Shown: positions 9,700-21,849 of the stretch, one piece after another
Layout of the letters: every line of letters begins with the position of its first letter
How positions within the stretch are numbered: position 1 is the first letter of the stretch
Assembly: GCA_016808115.1 (NCBI GenBank)
Contig: JAEQBH010007365.1
Coordinates: forward strand, 62,001-126,000
Length of the DNA: 64,000 nucleotides
Source of the DNA: Tetrastigma voinierianum
Lineage: Eukaryota; Streptophyta; Magnoliopsida; Vitales; Vitaceae
Reading direction: 5' to 3'
Translations under genes and position numbers: made by a program
Notes under the pieces: model-generated
Database searches by the model: none
What the model was told of the DNA's origin: nothing
The model's input: only the letters and a program-made list of their open reading frames with translations

Positions 9700-11960
9700 T
9701 AGATTAAGTCGTTCTTCTTCTCTACGTATCGATATGGTGATTCTTGGCTATTCTTTGGTTTTTAGGCAGGCTGGTGGTGCTCTCAGGCCGTTTGGTCGGC
9801 GTTGAAAATAACTCTGAGGTGCCTCCTCTTCCCTTGGACAAAGCGTGAGGGAAAGTGAACGATTAAATGCAGGGGGTCGAGATATCGAGATCGCATCATT
9901 GCATGCTTTAAGCGTAGGACCTAGCAAAGTCGGTCGCCGTATAGGGCCATTTTTTCCCGGGGCGTTCTCCAGCCTCCTTTGGCGTTGGTGTAGTCCTGCG
10001 TTTTGACCCTCTATGTGGTCTACATGCCCCTGAGATGGTGTGTTTCTTGATGGCCTTCGATAAAGGTCTTCGCTTCCCTCTGCACCTTGTAAAGGGTTTG
10101 CGGCAGCATTCAATGTGTGTCCGCTCAGCTCGCGCCCATGGTTGGGGTATTTTGGTTAGTCTCTTGGTTTTCTTTAGGAATGGGGGGGGCTTGGTGTCTG
10201 ACATAGCCTTGCTTCTTCACGCTTTTTGCGAAGGAGACATCAGGGCTTTCATATTTTCTGGAGTGTTAGACACTCCTTTGGTGATTCAGATCTTCCCTCC
10301 TCCATAGAACAATGGAAGGGACGTATTTCAATAGTTAAGCGGCGCGGTGGGGGATCCTCTCGATAAGGGCTGACCTCTGGTAGATCAGGTGGCAGGTTGC
10401 AGGGATCTTCATTGAGTGTTCATGTTTTTAGTTATAACTTGTGTGTGGTCATTTGGGCATCTCGACTCATCTTGTCTACATGCTTCTCAGTGCTCGAATT
10501 GATCTCGCGTTGAAGATACTTGCCGTGGCGTTGGCGTTGTTTAGTGTCTTCTTGTCCTTACCTTGAGTTGATCAAGTCGGATGTTCCGACTGCATCGAGT
10601 TTGAAGTCCGCTCGATCTCTTTGCTGCAGGCCTTCACCTCCTTCCACTATAAAGTTCCTCCGTTGGGCCTTTGCGCTAAACCCACTGGGGGGCTGATGCT
10701 TGATTGGAATAGTGTCTCGGAAGCCCCGGAGTAGGAAACGAAAAACCTCGCACTCTGTTGAGAAAGATAGGTCGGCTTTGGTCAAAGTTCCGAGTTGGAG
10801 CATCGCCGTCTTCTCGGGTCTCTCATATCCGCCGTCGGGGCCGGGTTATGGTTTATAGTTTTTGAGCTGCGATCCCATTCGAGGTACAGCTGCCGAGAGC
10901 GAGGATCCCTCAGCCCGGGGCCGTTGAGCGTGGGTTGGCGATCACGCCCATTACCATGCGGAACATGACGGAGAGTTAGTCGCCTTCTCGAAGGGAGGAA
11001 GAGGCGAGGAGGAAAGATCCGGAATCCTAAGTTGGCGGAGACGGGGATTCTTTACTTCATAATGCTAAGCTCGCGACGGGCGCAGTCTCGTCTATTCTTA
11101 AGGATTTTGATCTCGAGAAGTGGGATTGCGCTGCGGAGTTGATAGGGCTTTTGGCCCCTATCTCTCTGGGGAGTCGCGCCGTGGTTCGTACCTTGTCATA
11201 TTTGGTTCCATTTTGAGATGAGTTTCGAGCTTACGTTGGATGTTGATTCTATGTTGGATATGCAGGTGGCTACTCATTTGAAGGGTTTGGCCGGAAAGGC
11301 CAAAATAAGCGAGTCATGCTAAGCGACCTGACATAAAGCGGTGGCTTCCTTATCAAACAGGCCGGGTTGCGAAAGACCCGGTGCAGCGATATGGCCAAGG
11401 AAGCCCAGTGAGCGCTCGTCGATCGAAACATACCCGCGGCTGATGCGGGTAAAGTGAAAGCGAGGCACAGGAATGGCGAGGCGGTTGAAGGCAAGCGGGA
11501 GGTTCGGGATGATTTGAGGCTGAGGAATGACTTAGTGGAAATTGGGATGGGGTTGCGGTCGCTAGTATGAACGGATGGTTAAGGGACTATACGTCCGGCG
11601 AGCTGAGAGTCTGGGAAGAGCTGCGTCTTGTCAAGGCGATCTTCGTTGGGCGGCGGCACTGGATGAAGAACATTGAAACTATGAGGCGGTCAGCTGATCG
11701 ACGCTGAGACCGAGAGTCTCAGCGGGTTGCGTAGGATCTGCCGACGAAGTAACTTTTAGTGGCTTCAGCTGAGGTGAAGGTGTGGAAGGCGAAGGCTGAG
11801 GCTTCTAATCTGATGGGTTTCTAGGTGGCTGGCTTTTCGAGGAAGAGGTGTGCACTATTGAACTGGACTTTAACTTTGACCTTCAGACGAGGAGGATGAG
11901 GGTCCTTCTCTCATGATTATATCTTGGAGGCCAAGACACCCACATTGAGCTCACTCCACT
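9700..11960 (+). pseudogene. Antisense ORF of element A (decayed)
   Basis: Plus-strand fragments run opposite to gag-pol. They include MVCFLMAFDKGLRFPLH and WGILVSLLVFFR near 10,035-10,185, DIALLLHAFCEGD at 10,200-10,240, SILKDFDLEKWDCAAELIGL near 11,090-11,150, and a Lys/Glu/Arg-rich stretch near 11,440-11,540. The same segments occur in the same order in element B at 37.1-39.4 kb. Antisense ORFs between integrase and the 3' LTR are known in some Tat-lineage elements such as maize Grande. The protein's function is unknown. Many stops and shifts break it here. Confidence 0.6.
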
Positions 11961-12175
11961 GCTTCACCGTCGCTTCTCCTTAATGCCTAGTCTTCGCTGC
12001 GATGCTCGAAGCACTATACTTTTTTTTTGTTGGAGCGCCTTCCAAAGCATATATTTTGTCCTTGATGAATACTCATTTTGCACCTCATTTACGTCGCCTC
12101 TACTTGTGCTCTTTGGCGTTCCTCTTAATTTGGATAAAGCTTCTTGTACGCATGAGTGCAGATTAGGCGCTGAGT

Positions 12176-12960
12176 TGAGATGACTCCTGGTACATGGCAC
12201 ATGTGGGTCCATTGAGCTCGTCCAGTCTGCAGTGTTGTGCTCCGTCGATTTATTTGCACAGTCGAAATGACTCACATGGCGGCGTGGCCTATGTAGAATC
12301 GTTGGGCTCGTCAATGCGAGCGGCTATGCTCCGTCGGCTGATTTGTCTAAGTTGAAATGACTCCTAGGCTGCGTGGCCTGTGTAGAATCGTTGGACTCGT
12401 CCCGATCGCATTCTTTGTGTCTAATTGGTGGTGCACTGAGTTGAAATGAAGCTCCCCAGGCCGTGGCTTGTAGATACGTTGAGCTGATGATCCCAGTAGC
12501 ATTAACTCCGTCGGTGATTTTACTGAGTTAGAAGTATTTCTAATTTTGCATGGCTGTGTAGAATCGTTGAGCTGTAATGTGAGGCTCTTTGTGCTTTCGG
12601 ATTGGGTAGAATTTACGAGGATTGAAATGGGTTTTTGCTAGGCCGCGTGAAACTGTGTAGATCGTTGGAGCTCGTCGATCTGGTGTGGTGTATCACGTCG
12701 GTTGATTTGCACGGTTAGAGAAATATCCTCTAGGCTATGGCACGTGTGAATCGTTAAATATCAATCACATTTCTTGTGTGCTCAGTCGGCTAATTGCTTG
12801 AGTTGGAGGAAATGGCTCCTTAGATTTTGCATGGTCCTGTAGAATGGTTGAGCTCGTCGATGTGAGCTCTCTTTGGGCTCCAGTATGAGTTACTGGTGAA
12901 CTACTTCTGGGATTTGCATGGCAGGGGCGGAATGGTTTAGCTAGATCCATGTGGGAGGAT
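12176..12960 (+). repeat. Tandem repeat block 1 of element A (~90-bp units)
   Basis: About eight degenerate units contain GTTGAAATGACTCCTAGGCT, then GTGTAGAATCGTTG and GAGCTCGTCGATG. They show many small indels. The block lies between the antisense ORF and the purine-rich tract. Confidence 0.7.
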
Positions 12961-12969
12961 TGTAGAGAA

Positions 12970-13520
12970 ATGAGCTCGTAAATGTGAGGCTGTTGGGAGA
13001 GGCTCGTCAAAGAGTGAGCTGGCGACTCGTCAATGTGAGCTATTTGGGGAAGGCTCGTCATGAACTTGTCAGCGTGGGCTGGCTGGGCGGGCTAGTCGAT
13101 GTGGCTGGCTGGCGAGCCTGTCGGCGTGACTGTGGCGGGCTGAGTCTATGTGGCTTCTTTGGGGAGAGCTCGTCTATGTGAACTCGTCGCGTGGGATGCT
13201 GGGCGGAGCTCGTCGGTGTGAGGCTGGCTGGGGCGGAGCCGTCAGCACGTGTTTGTTGGCGGGCTCGTCTATGTGAAGCCTTGGTAGGCGGGGGCTGTCA
13301 TGTGAACTTGTCGGCGTGAAGCGCTAGGCGGAGCTTCGTCGATATGAGCTAACGGGGCGAACTCGTCAGCGTGAAATGTTGGTGGAGGCTGGTCATGAGC
13401 TGGCACAGGAAGAAGCTCGTCAATTGTGAACTCGTCCAGCGTGGAGCTGCCAGGCGGGCTTCGTCTATATGAACTTCGTCGGCGTGAGTATTTGGGTAGA
13501 GCTCGCGTCGTGCGACTGGC
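12970..13520 (+). repeat. Tandem repeat block 2 of element A (~50-55-bp units)
   Basis: Shorter units built on GGCGGGCTCGTC and GTGAACTCGTCGGCGTG continue directly from block 1. They share the GCTCGTC core with the other blocks but lack the remaining part of the long unit. Confidence 0.7.
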
Positions 13521-14470
13521 TGGGAGCTCGTCGACAAGCTGTTTGGGCTCAGTGCGTGAAAGTGAGGTGGCGATGTAGCGAGATGATTTGACTCCTCGGT
13601 AGGCGTGACCGGTCGCAGTAGAGCGGACTGTCGTGGTGTTGGGCTCGAGAGGCGGCCCGTGGCAGTGGCGATGTAACTGGGCGTCGATCGCCCAGGTAGC
13701 GTGACACAGTATGAAGTAGGCGAACTCGTCAAAGTGGAGTTCTTTGGGCTCATTGGCCCCGTGGCCTAAGTGCGATGTATTTGGCGATCGACTCCTCGAG
13801 GTAAGCGTTACACATGTGAGTAAACGAACTTCGTCGAAAGTGTTTCTTCCCAGGCTTTGGGTGTAGCCAGTGCAAGGTAAAGGCGATGTGGCCAAGTGGC
13901 GATGTAACTTGGTGATCGACTCCTCGGGTAGTAGGCACGTGCGAGTGAACAAGCTCGTCAAAAGAAATTGAGAATTTCTTTGGGCGCTCAGGGCATTTGT
14001 GGCCAGAAGTAGCGATGTAATGCGGTGATATGACTCCTGGGTGCGTGACTGTCACCGGGAGTAGACGACTAAGTGAGTGAGGTGTTTGGGCTCGGCGTGG
14101 TGGTGGCGATGGCCAGGGTGCGTGTGGGAGTGGCGTGTAGCCTGAGTGGCGATGTAACTGGTGATCGGCTCCTCGGGTGCGTGACTTTGTCTGAAAAGGA
14201 AATCGAATAAACTTGTCAAAGTGAATTCTTTGACTCATTGTGGCGGCGGCGATATCGTGAGCGCAATATTTGGTGAATCGTCTCCGGGTGGCGTGGCTGT
14301 GTAGATATCAGAGCTTCAAGTCGGTATTCAACGAGCTCAGTGTTAATGGCGATGGCGATGTGGCCAAGTGGCGATGTGGCGTGGTGATCGACTCCTCGGG
14401 TAAGCGACGGCCACGTGCGGAGTGACGAACTTGTCAAAGTGAAGGCTGCTTTGCGTCTTGCGATCACTCG
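13520..14470 (+). repeat. Tandem repeat block 3 of element A (~115-bp units)
   Basis: Units contain GTGGCGATGTAACTGGTGAT, then CGACTCCTCGGGT, an ACGTGCG segment and GAACTCGTCAAAGTGAA. At least seven copies occur, the last ending near 14,440. Long open frames on the minus strand here come from repeat periodicity and are not genes. Confidence 0.75.
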
Positions 14471-14799
14471 ATGATTCTTGGAGAAAGATGTGTTTCATTG
14501 CTGGTTGTGGAGATTTGGAGCGATTCGGGTGACTTTTGAGTGCTTTGGCCTTCTTATAAAATGGCGCTGTTGCTATGGAGTTTATACTTTGTATATTCTG
14601 CTCATGATGATAAGAAGCGAGATAAGGGTGAGATGAGCGTCGATGCAGTTGCCTTAGCGGGGATCCTGAAGATTCTAGTTTTAGTTTTGTTGGACTTCGC
14701 GTGGGAGTTGTGTTTTTTCTAGTCTCACACTTTGTAGGGAGTCATGTTGTCCCTAACCCCGTGTTAAGGGAGCCACATGTAGGAGCGGTGCATTTTCTT

Positions 14800-14965
14800 G
14801 TGCACTATCATTATGTTCTTCTTTCTCTTATTTCTCCTTTCTCCTTCTCCTTTGCTATCATCTTTTTTCCCATCTCATTCTCCCCTTTTAACACTAACCT
14901 CAGCTGTCCCTTTCTTCTTCTCCTCTTTTCCACCTTTCTGGTCTTCTCCCTTTTTTTTTTTAGAG
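14800..14965 (-). other. Purine-rich tract (pyrimidine-rich on +) after pol
   Basis: The plus strand is almost all C and T for about 150 bases; on the sense strand of the element it is A/G-rich. Element B has the same kind of tract at 42,545-42,800, in the same place between integrase and the tandem repeats. It could act as an internal polypurine tract or an RNA signal. This role is inferred. Confidence 0.5.
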
Positions 14966-15196
14966 AGCGCACAATCTTGGTGCTTCAGATGTAATCAATG
15001 GCTTCCACTTTTTTTGGTGCATCAGTTGAATGTAACTGATTGGAATAAAGAGGCTTTCTTTTATGTCTATCAGGTTGTCTCAATTACATTGCATGTAATC
15101 TTTCGGCATTGTATGTATGGAGTTGTTGTGACGTCTTAACAAAATAATCGATGAAATGGTTGAATCGCTGGCGAAAATTGACAAATCTGTTTAAGA

Positions 15197-16240
15197 TTAC
15201 AAACAGGTTTCTTGATAAAAATGTTTGAATGTTACGCATTCAGACATAATTTGTAATTTTCCCTTCTCTGTTTGGAGTTTGTAATTGCAGTACGTGACTG
15301 AGATATGATATAGGGACGCTTCCCAGGTTGGGACGATTTCCCGATATCTTTGGATTCTTCCTTCTTGCGTAGCTTTTAGGACCAAATCACACGGCATGTA
15401 GCTTTTTGGGTGACTTTTACGGTTGTAATTACCTCCTTTGTCTTCTTTGGTAGTCTTAATGCGCTTTAGAACACGCTCACGTTTTCATCCAGGGTGGAAT
15501 TTAGACGGAGAGCCTCGTCATTATGCTCCACTATTGCTAATTGATCCTTAGGGACTTTGTCGGAGCCTCGACGAATTTCTGCTTCAATGCCAAAGGCTAG
15601 GGCGAATGGGGTTTCTCGGGTTGTTGACTTACGCGTAGTCTGGCAAATGCAGCACCTCGGGGGGTACTCCACTACCCACTTTCATAAAATCTTCGATTTG
15701 GTCTTCAAGCGGCCTTAAGGGTTCGATGGTGACTTGACACATGCATTAGGCGTAAGATGTCTTGAGACGGTAATAATTCTTAATTAGAGCTCGGCAGAAA
15801 TCTAAGGTGACGTTGTCAAATTGTTTCAGATTATCACATTGGGGGATCTTGAATCTGAGCACTGCGTATGATAGCTCGCCACACAAAATTGCATATCTTG
15901 TGTTACGGCGATTGTGGCTAAAGGCACCGTCTCGACCCACTTGGTGAAGTAATCTGCGTGATGATGAATTTACATTGGCTTTCCGAGGGCGAGAGGTCCC
16001 GATATGTCAAAACCCTTTGTTGGGAAGGGCCGGGGCTGGGTGAGCGCGTCGAGGCTCGACGGGGCGTGAGATCTTGGCGTGTTCTTGGCAGATCTTGCAT
16101 TTCTTAACTAGGTCGGTTGCGTCTTTGAGTATTGTAGGTCAGTAGTATCCTTGTCTCAAGACCTTTCCTGCCAGTGCTCAAGCTCCGATATGATTTCCGC
16201 ATATGCCCTCGTGTACTTCTCTTAGCACGTATTCGATGTT
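15197..16240 (-). pseudogene. Integrase region of element A pol
   Basis: Reading minus, REVHEGICGNHIGA (16,181-16,226) is the zinc-binding H2C2 part of a Gypsy integrase. It is followed by a Cys-rich segment, DISGPLALGKP and DYFTKWVE (about 16,020-15,915) from the catalytic core, and ETPFALAFGIEAEI (about 15,620-15,580) near the core's end. Integrase cuts and joins element cDNA into host DNA. The pieces are in different frames, so the enzyme is broken as written. Confidence 0.8.
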
Positions 16241-16403
16241 TTTTCCTGCGATGCACTTAAGGATAAGTGAAACCTAAAGCATATAAACTTCCCTTATAGA
16301 TTAGTGAACTGGCGGACCTCATCCTTATTTTATTTGCTTCTTTCGAATTCGTCGGTGAGCGTCAAGTCTATTATATAATCCCGAGATAGAGATTGCATCC
16401 AAC

Positions 16404-16775
16404 TTAGCTCGGACCGACACAGGCGACCTCGCAGTAAGTAGAGATCGATGGGGCTGCGCCCAGTGCCGACGGTGTGTCGATCTCTGAGACTCTTCTTGTG
16501 AGGAGTGTTGCTAACTTTTGCGGCGTCGCTCGGGGAGTTCTACGCTCTGCGGGGACATGTCGACTGAACGCATGAATTTTTAACAAATCTCGACCTTTTA
16601 GGAGATATAGGATCATCCTTCCACTTTTAGCCTCGTGGGTGTCTTGTTGTCTTACCACCGAAATTTGGGAGTCGGCGCCCAGACCTCCGGATAGTCCGCC
16701 AATGAATGGGCGAGGTTGAGGTCTGCTATGACGGCCTCATACTCGGCCTCGTTGTTGGAGGCGCGGAATCAGAAT
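16404..16775 (-). pseudogene. RNase H region of element A pol
   Basis: The segment NNEAEYEAVIADLNLAHSL (about 16,770-16,710, minus) carries the E and Y of the RNase H motif that follows A-S-N-N. Downstream, on the minus strand, DALAKLATL-like residues occur. RNase H removes the RNA strand during reverse transcription. It is separated from the RT-linked RNase-H-like segment at 17.0-17.4 kb, so two RNase-H-type segments are visible in a row. Frames are interrupted. Confidence 0.7.
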
Positions 16776-17040
16776 CTGAGTGCGTACTCAATGTCTATTC
16801 ATGCGGAGGTCGAATTAGGCTGCTCGGCTCCTGCGCATTTGAGGCTCCATGCGAGAGTTTTCGGATGGGAAGTCATTCATTGCCAGCGGGTGACCGGAGT
16901 TCATGAGGTGAATTCAAGAGCGAGAAGTGGCTAAGACCTGCCCTTTTATTCTTGACTTTCGGCTTGTATCGATGTCAAAATTCCTTTCGGCCTCATGGCC
17001 CGCTTTGCTCGACGCTTGGGAGACTTGGTTTATGTAACCT

Positions 17041-18060
17041 TTAGCAATTGAGAATTAGTTGGAACCCGTGGTGTGAGCACGGAAGTAAAGGGGCGGGGTT
17101 CCGTGCGGTTACCAAGGCCAAAATTAGTTTTTCCATCTTTGGGTACCTTTCCTCCGCACCTCTCAAAGCTCGGCTGCAATAGTAAACTGGATGTTGTACT
17201 CGCTCTTTTTCTCTGACGAGGACAACACTGGTTGAGAAGTTTGATACGGCCAGGTATAGGGTGAGGAGTTCCCCTTCAGTAGGACTCACTAGGATGGGAG
17301 GGGAGCTCAGATATGTTTTCAAAGCTGAGAATGCTTCCTCACACTTCGTATCCCAGGTGAAGGCCTTGGGACTTGGAAGAAGGGTGGCATTTATCACTTG
17401 CTGCGGATCTGAATCGGCAAGGCGACAGATCCTTCATGTCATTGTGAACTTCCTTTCTTCTTGATGCGTGAAGGCATGTCGAGTCTGACCTTTATCTTGT
17501 CTGGATTTGCTTCAATTCCTCGGTGGTTAACTATGAAACCTAGGAATTTCCCGGCTGATACTCCGAAGGCACACTTAGCTGGGTTCAGTTTCATGTTGTA
17601 GTTTCTCAAGATCTGGAACGCTTCAGACAGATGGTCTATGTGGAGCCCAGCTGAGGTGGATTTTACCAGCATGTCATCTATGTACACTTCCATAGTTGTG
17701 CCCTGGCGGTTAGAGCATCAGATTGACCTCGATATGTAGCTCCTGCGTTTTGGGCTTTCGAGCGGCATCACCGATAGCAGCGTTCTGCGGCGTGACGGCG
17801 TCTTTTCTTGATCACCTTAGTCCATCTTGTCCCGGTTGTAGGCGGAGAAGGCATCCATCGCGAGGAGTTCGCGGCGCGGTGGCATCACGATGGTCGATTC
17901 GTGGCGGAGCCGCTCTTTAGACACGCTTTATTGATGTCGATGAAGTCGATGCCAGTCGCCGTTCGCAGTTGCCTTTTTGTAGTCACGACATTGGCTAGCC
18001 ATTGAGGTATTCACTTCACGATGGCTCTTGCACGTAGGAGTTTGTTGACTTCTTCGTTGA
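17041..18060 (-). pseudogene. Reverse transcriptase and linked RNase-H-like region of element A
   Basis: MDAFSAYNRDKMD (about 17,855-17,815) carries the first catalytic Asp of a Gypsy reverse transcriptase. VYIDDMLVKS (17,690-17,655) is the second active-site motif. FLGFIVNHRGIEANPDKI follows, and then EEAFSALKTYLSSPPILVSP and PVYYCSRAL mark the RNase-H-like tail. The order and spacing are normal. At least three frame changes separate the parts. This enzyme copies the element's RNA into DNA inside the virus-like particle. Confidence 0.85.
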
Positions 18061-18479
18061 TGGCTTTGCCTTTCTAGTCTTGGCTTCTTTGTTTGATTAG
18101 CCTGGTGGTGGCGTTGACCTATGGGTGATTCTTGACTGAGATCAAATTCCTCCCATGTCTATCTGCTTCCATCTTGTTGTCTATATTTTGTCATAAAAAA
18201 TGGATAAAGTGGTTTTGAGGTCTTAGCTAGTTTAAGTAGATATAGGCGAGATGTTCGAGTCGTCATCAATAATCCCGGTTCGAGTTCTTGAGGCTTAGGT
18301 CGAGTGAGTGCCTCGTCACGCATGTCGAGCTCGTCTGGTATATATTGTCGTAGTTTTTGTTTTTCATGGATCTTTGAGTAGCATTCCTAACCCTTTCGTT
18401 GATCCATGAACTTCATTCCTACTCCGTTCACGGTAGAAATTTGATCATCATGTGATATGTAGAAGGATGGATTTATTGC

Positions 18480-18770
18480 ATTGAGAGAGGGTATGGCCCG
18501 ACAACATGTTATAGCGGGACGGGCGTCACGGCGAGAATCTTGCCATAGTTGTAAACGGCATGGGGGGATCTCCCGATGTGAGTACCGAATTGTATTGAGC
18601 CTAAGGTAATAATTTTCCCAGGAGAACCCAGTAGAGAGTGTGAGCGGGTTCTAGTTTCCCTTCCGATGCTATTTACAGCTGTGCAGAAGATTGATATCGG
18701 TGAGAACTCGGTTGTCGATTAGTACCGATGAAGTTGTTTTGTTGGCCACAAGCTGCCTTGAACCTCGTTG
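18480..18770 (-). pseudogene. Aspartic protease region of element A (weak)
   Basis: The position between gag and RT and residues resembling V-L-I-D-N (minus, about 18,740-18,700) correspond to the better preserved protease of element B (46.2-46.6 kb, LVDNGSS). The Ser-Ser of the active-site loop is not readable here. Confidence 0.45.
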
Positions 18771-19259
18771 GTCGTCCTTGAGGATTGGCATCCCTCTAGA
18801 TCTGAGTCAAAGAATGTAATGGATGTGTCGAGCAGCGGTAGTTTGAACCTTTGTGAATTTTCCACTATCCTGCATTGATGCATCTTTGTAGATGGGCCTT
18901 AGGCGTGGGTTCACATATCTATGAATCCTCCGAGATTATTTGGATTCTAGAGATTGTTGTTGGTGCTAGATTAGGTAAGATGCACTGAGTGGTGGTTCTT
19001 TGGGTCCCAGGGCACAGTTCTGAGGCGATTGCGGATCTGATTTTGGGGGGGATATAAAGCGTCAGTATCCGTAGTATCAAGTACTTTCTATTTTTTTCTC
19101 TTAATTTTGTATCTGATCGTCCGTGCGGTGTCTGTAGTCACATGGGTTCGCAATACTTAGGTTGTCCCGCGGTAGCGAATTAGAGCTTCATTTGGGTTAG
19201 CCACTCGGGGTGCTCGTTTTGTGCCTGCGGAGACTGTGACGAGGTACATTAAGGGGGTG

Positions 19260-20506
19260 AAGCGTTGAGGCGTCGTGAATCTTTCGGATTCACGATGGAC
19301 ACAGACGATCTACGAGGTTTCACGCCTTTGGAGATACGTTCTCCATTTTTCTTTAGAGATCCTTCCTGATGGCTTTGTCTCTTGGGGCTTCGTCCTTATC
19401 GTTTGTCGACAGCTCTTTTCTTTGTAGCAGATGGAAGCTCTCTTCTTGGATATGAGGGCATCTTCACAGTTAATATATTTCTCACCGCACTTTTTGCGAG
19501 AGCACCTTTGCCATGCTTGTTTGGGGATTTTGGAGATGGAAAACATTAAATCTTTTGGTATTTGAACCCCTAAGCCGATATGAATGGTAATCAGCACGGA
19601 ATTTCTCTCGTCGAGTATATCTACCTTTAGAGACTTGGCATTAGTCAGCTTGGACATAGACTTGAGGCTTTCTTGCGAGCCACACTTGATAGTGGTAGAG
19701 ATGATAACTTGGCTACGTAAATCGGCTCCGATGAAGTGAGGCGAATGCAATGGATAACTCCACACGAATTAGGAGATTGATGACGGTGGGGTCACATTGA
19801 ACCATGCAGTGGAGCCTTCGAGGTGATAAGCGAGCTACGCATCGCCTTTGGATCTTGATACCCATGCGGCTCCATTTGATTTTTTGTAAGTGTTGAGATG
19901 TCGTCAGCGGGATCTCTAACGTCGAGCGCTTCCACACAGTAACGTGCGAATTTGGTGGAAGGGAAGTGGAGTACCTCGGGCGTATAGGGTGAGTCAGTTT
20001 GTTGTACCAAGGTGTCCATGAGTGTCGGGAACCTTGATAGCTCACCACCTTCTTCCTGCAGTAGGAGCTCTTGTTGGAGGTTCTTGAACCTCTGTTCCCA
20101 TGATTGTTCCCCTGCTCCTTGTTGAGGATGGCGCAATTCTTTGTTCCCGACGTGCTCTCCAAGGGTTGCTTTGTTGCCTTCCCCTCCAGGGCTGAATGCT
20201 GGTCGTGTCCACGGGCTCGACCGGTCGCCCGGTTTGTTACTTTGGGGATTCAGATATTGTCTTTGTCCTTCATGGGGGGGAATGTCATGACCTTCCTGAG
20301 TTTGTCGCGCCTCCCTGGGTCGTCGGATCTGTCTAGTGAGTTGTTAACTCTTACGTCGCCGTTGATTGGTGAGCGAGTGTAGCCTCCACCTCATCACGTT
20401 GGCACCGCATTGTTTCTAACACGTCGGGAGGTCATTTATCTGCTGGTGCGGTGGATCTTATCCTTGGAGGATTAGTGTTGCTCCTTGTGTTAGATGTTGA
20501 TACCAT
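19260..20506 (-). pseudogene. gag of element A
   Basis: ATGGTATCAAC at 20,506 (minus) is a likely gag start, about 65 bases inside the 5' LTR; element B has the same start context. The first 24 codons are open, and then frames break. Recognisable downstream parts are ENQ-type SWEQRFKNLQQELLLQEE, NQMEPHGYQDP (about 19,890-19,850), SQESLKSM, and LGVQIPKDLMFSISK near 19,580-19,530. Gag forms the particle that packages element RNA. Confidence 0.75.
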
Positions 20507-20571
20507 CGATAAAGCGAGATATCGATTATATTTATAAAGGAAGCTGTCTTTCCAGCGGGGCGGCGCGGTAG

Positions 20572-21332
20572 TGATGCCTTTTCAGCTAGGCGGGGGGTGG
20601 GCATGTGGGCCCGTTGGACGGATCAAGAGGCTGGCTGGTGGGCTAGGCAATGGGATGCTAGATGCTTGAGATTTGAAGTAGGATGTTTGCGGGGTGATTT
20701 GCGTGGTTGAAAGGTATCGCTCCTCTGCAAAAACAAGAAAGAAGAAAGGGTCGACAAGGAGTTTCGCGTGGCGCCGATGCTAAGTCAGTTTCTTTACGAG
20801 GAAAAGAAATTTGCTTGGCCCATTTAGTGATAGTGTGTGTTTTTGCGTGCCTTTCTTCAGATAGGGTGGCCTTGTATTTATAGTAGATGTTCAACCAGGT
20901 TGGATGATTGGATTTTCCATTGGATGGGGTATCTCTTGTTATTTATCGATATCAGATTTGGTAATGGATATAGAAAGAGTAGTTTACTTGGGATAATCTT
21001 CTTTCTTTATTGGGGATCCAGTTTGATCTTGATCTAATATTTGTCTTTCTTTCCTTATTGGTGAGATTTGGTGGACTTAGGAATAATATATATTATTAGG
21101 GACTATTCTATTTTAATATCTGTGGGACTTACATGGTGGTCTTTGGGCCCGTCGGGTTCGACCCTGATACGGGGTTGGCACAGGCTTGGATGTTGGTGCA
21201 GAAGGCTACGTATCTTCAATGGGCATATCTCTCCTTAGGGTTGGTGGGACGGAGTCTCAATGTTTCGTTGGGCTGACCTCTTTCTTGGGCATGGCAGGTG
21301 GGCCCGTGAGCCTTATTTTTCGAACCCTATCA
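20572..21332 (-). repeat. 5' LTR of element A
   Basis: On the sense strand it starts TGATAGGGTTCG and ends GGCATCA, 761 bases long. It is followed by CTTAA at its outer end. It drives transcription of the element; a TATA box lies at 20,875-20,883. Confidence 0.88.
20875..20883 (-). promoter_or_regulatory. TATA box of the element A LTR
   Basis: CTATAAATA on the minus strand lies about 450 bases from the LTR start. The same motif is conserved in the element B LTR (57,232-57,240) and, as CTATAAAATA, in the 3' LTR of A. Confidence 0.6.
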
Positions 21333-21337
21333 CTTAA
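21333..21337. repeat. Target-site duplication of element A, right copy
   Basis: CTTAA directly follows the AACCCTATCA terminus and matches 8,487-8,491. Confidence 0.85.
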
Positions 21338-21849
21338 TAATTTATAACTTCTTAAATTAATCACTTGACCATTTAAGATGCTCTTCACCATGAAACTTGT
21401 AAGTATCATGGGTTTTAAACCCATTACTCAATGGGTGTAGGGCTCGGCCTGCTCGTACCCGGTTGGCAGATCCGAATCGAAACCTCGGAGTTGAACTCTT
21501 TTTGTTTACAAAACAATGTCATGCTCACAAATGGTAAGGATGCATGTGACGGAGCATACTCCGTGAACTTTCTGGATGACTCTGAGCTCCTCGACCCTTG
21601 AGTCGCTTTTCCCCGATCACTATCTATCACTTTCATTACACTGCGCATTGATAAAACAATACGCTAAGCATTTTCATGCTTAGTGGTTCTATACAATTCT
21701 CTATTCCATTTTAGTTCAAATACGAATTATGCATTTATCAAAATAATGCCTTTATACAATGTCTATGTGTAATGCAATAGATACTTATACAAATACACTT
21801 TTTAATATCATTTTTTAAACACCAGTTTGCGTTTCATGACTATCAGAGT

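Larger units (their letters stand above)
8492..21332 (-). mobile_element. Element A: Ty3/Gypsy Tat-like LTR retrotransposon
   Basis: This is a complete 12.8-kb element with LTRs at both ends, TG/CA termini and a perfect CTTAA duplication. Sense orientation is minus. The order from right to left is 5' LTR, gag, protease, reverse transcriptase, RNase H, integrase, purine-rich tract, tandem repeats, an antisense reading frame and the 3' LTR. The long 3' region with tandem repeats and an antisense ORF, together with the gag and integrase motifs, points to the Tat lineage. All frames are broken by indels, so it is not autonomous as written. Its sister copy is element B. Confidence 0.9.

Noticed and set aside
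13269..14467. Long open frames (up to 230 codons) on the minus strand
   Set aside because: They lie in the tandem-repeat block of element A. The openness comes from repeat periodicity, and the products are His/Ser/Thr-rich repeats with no domain.
12176..14470. CRISPR-like array
   Set aside because: Units are degenerate, have no unique spacers of constant length, lie in a plant retroelement and have no cas genes nearby.
20498..20505. TGATACCA next to the 5' LTR of element A as a tRNA-Met primer-binding site
   Set aside because: It lies about 65 bases inside the LTR border in both A and B and overlaps the likely gag start codon (ATGGTATCA), so it is too far away to be the primer site. A clean primer site directly at the border could not be identified.
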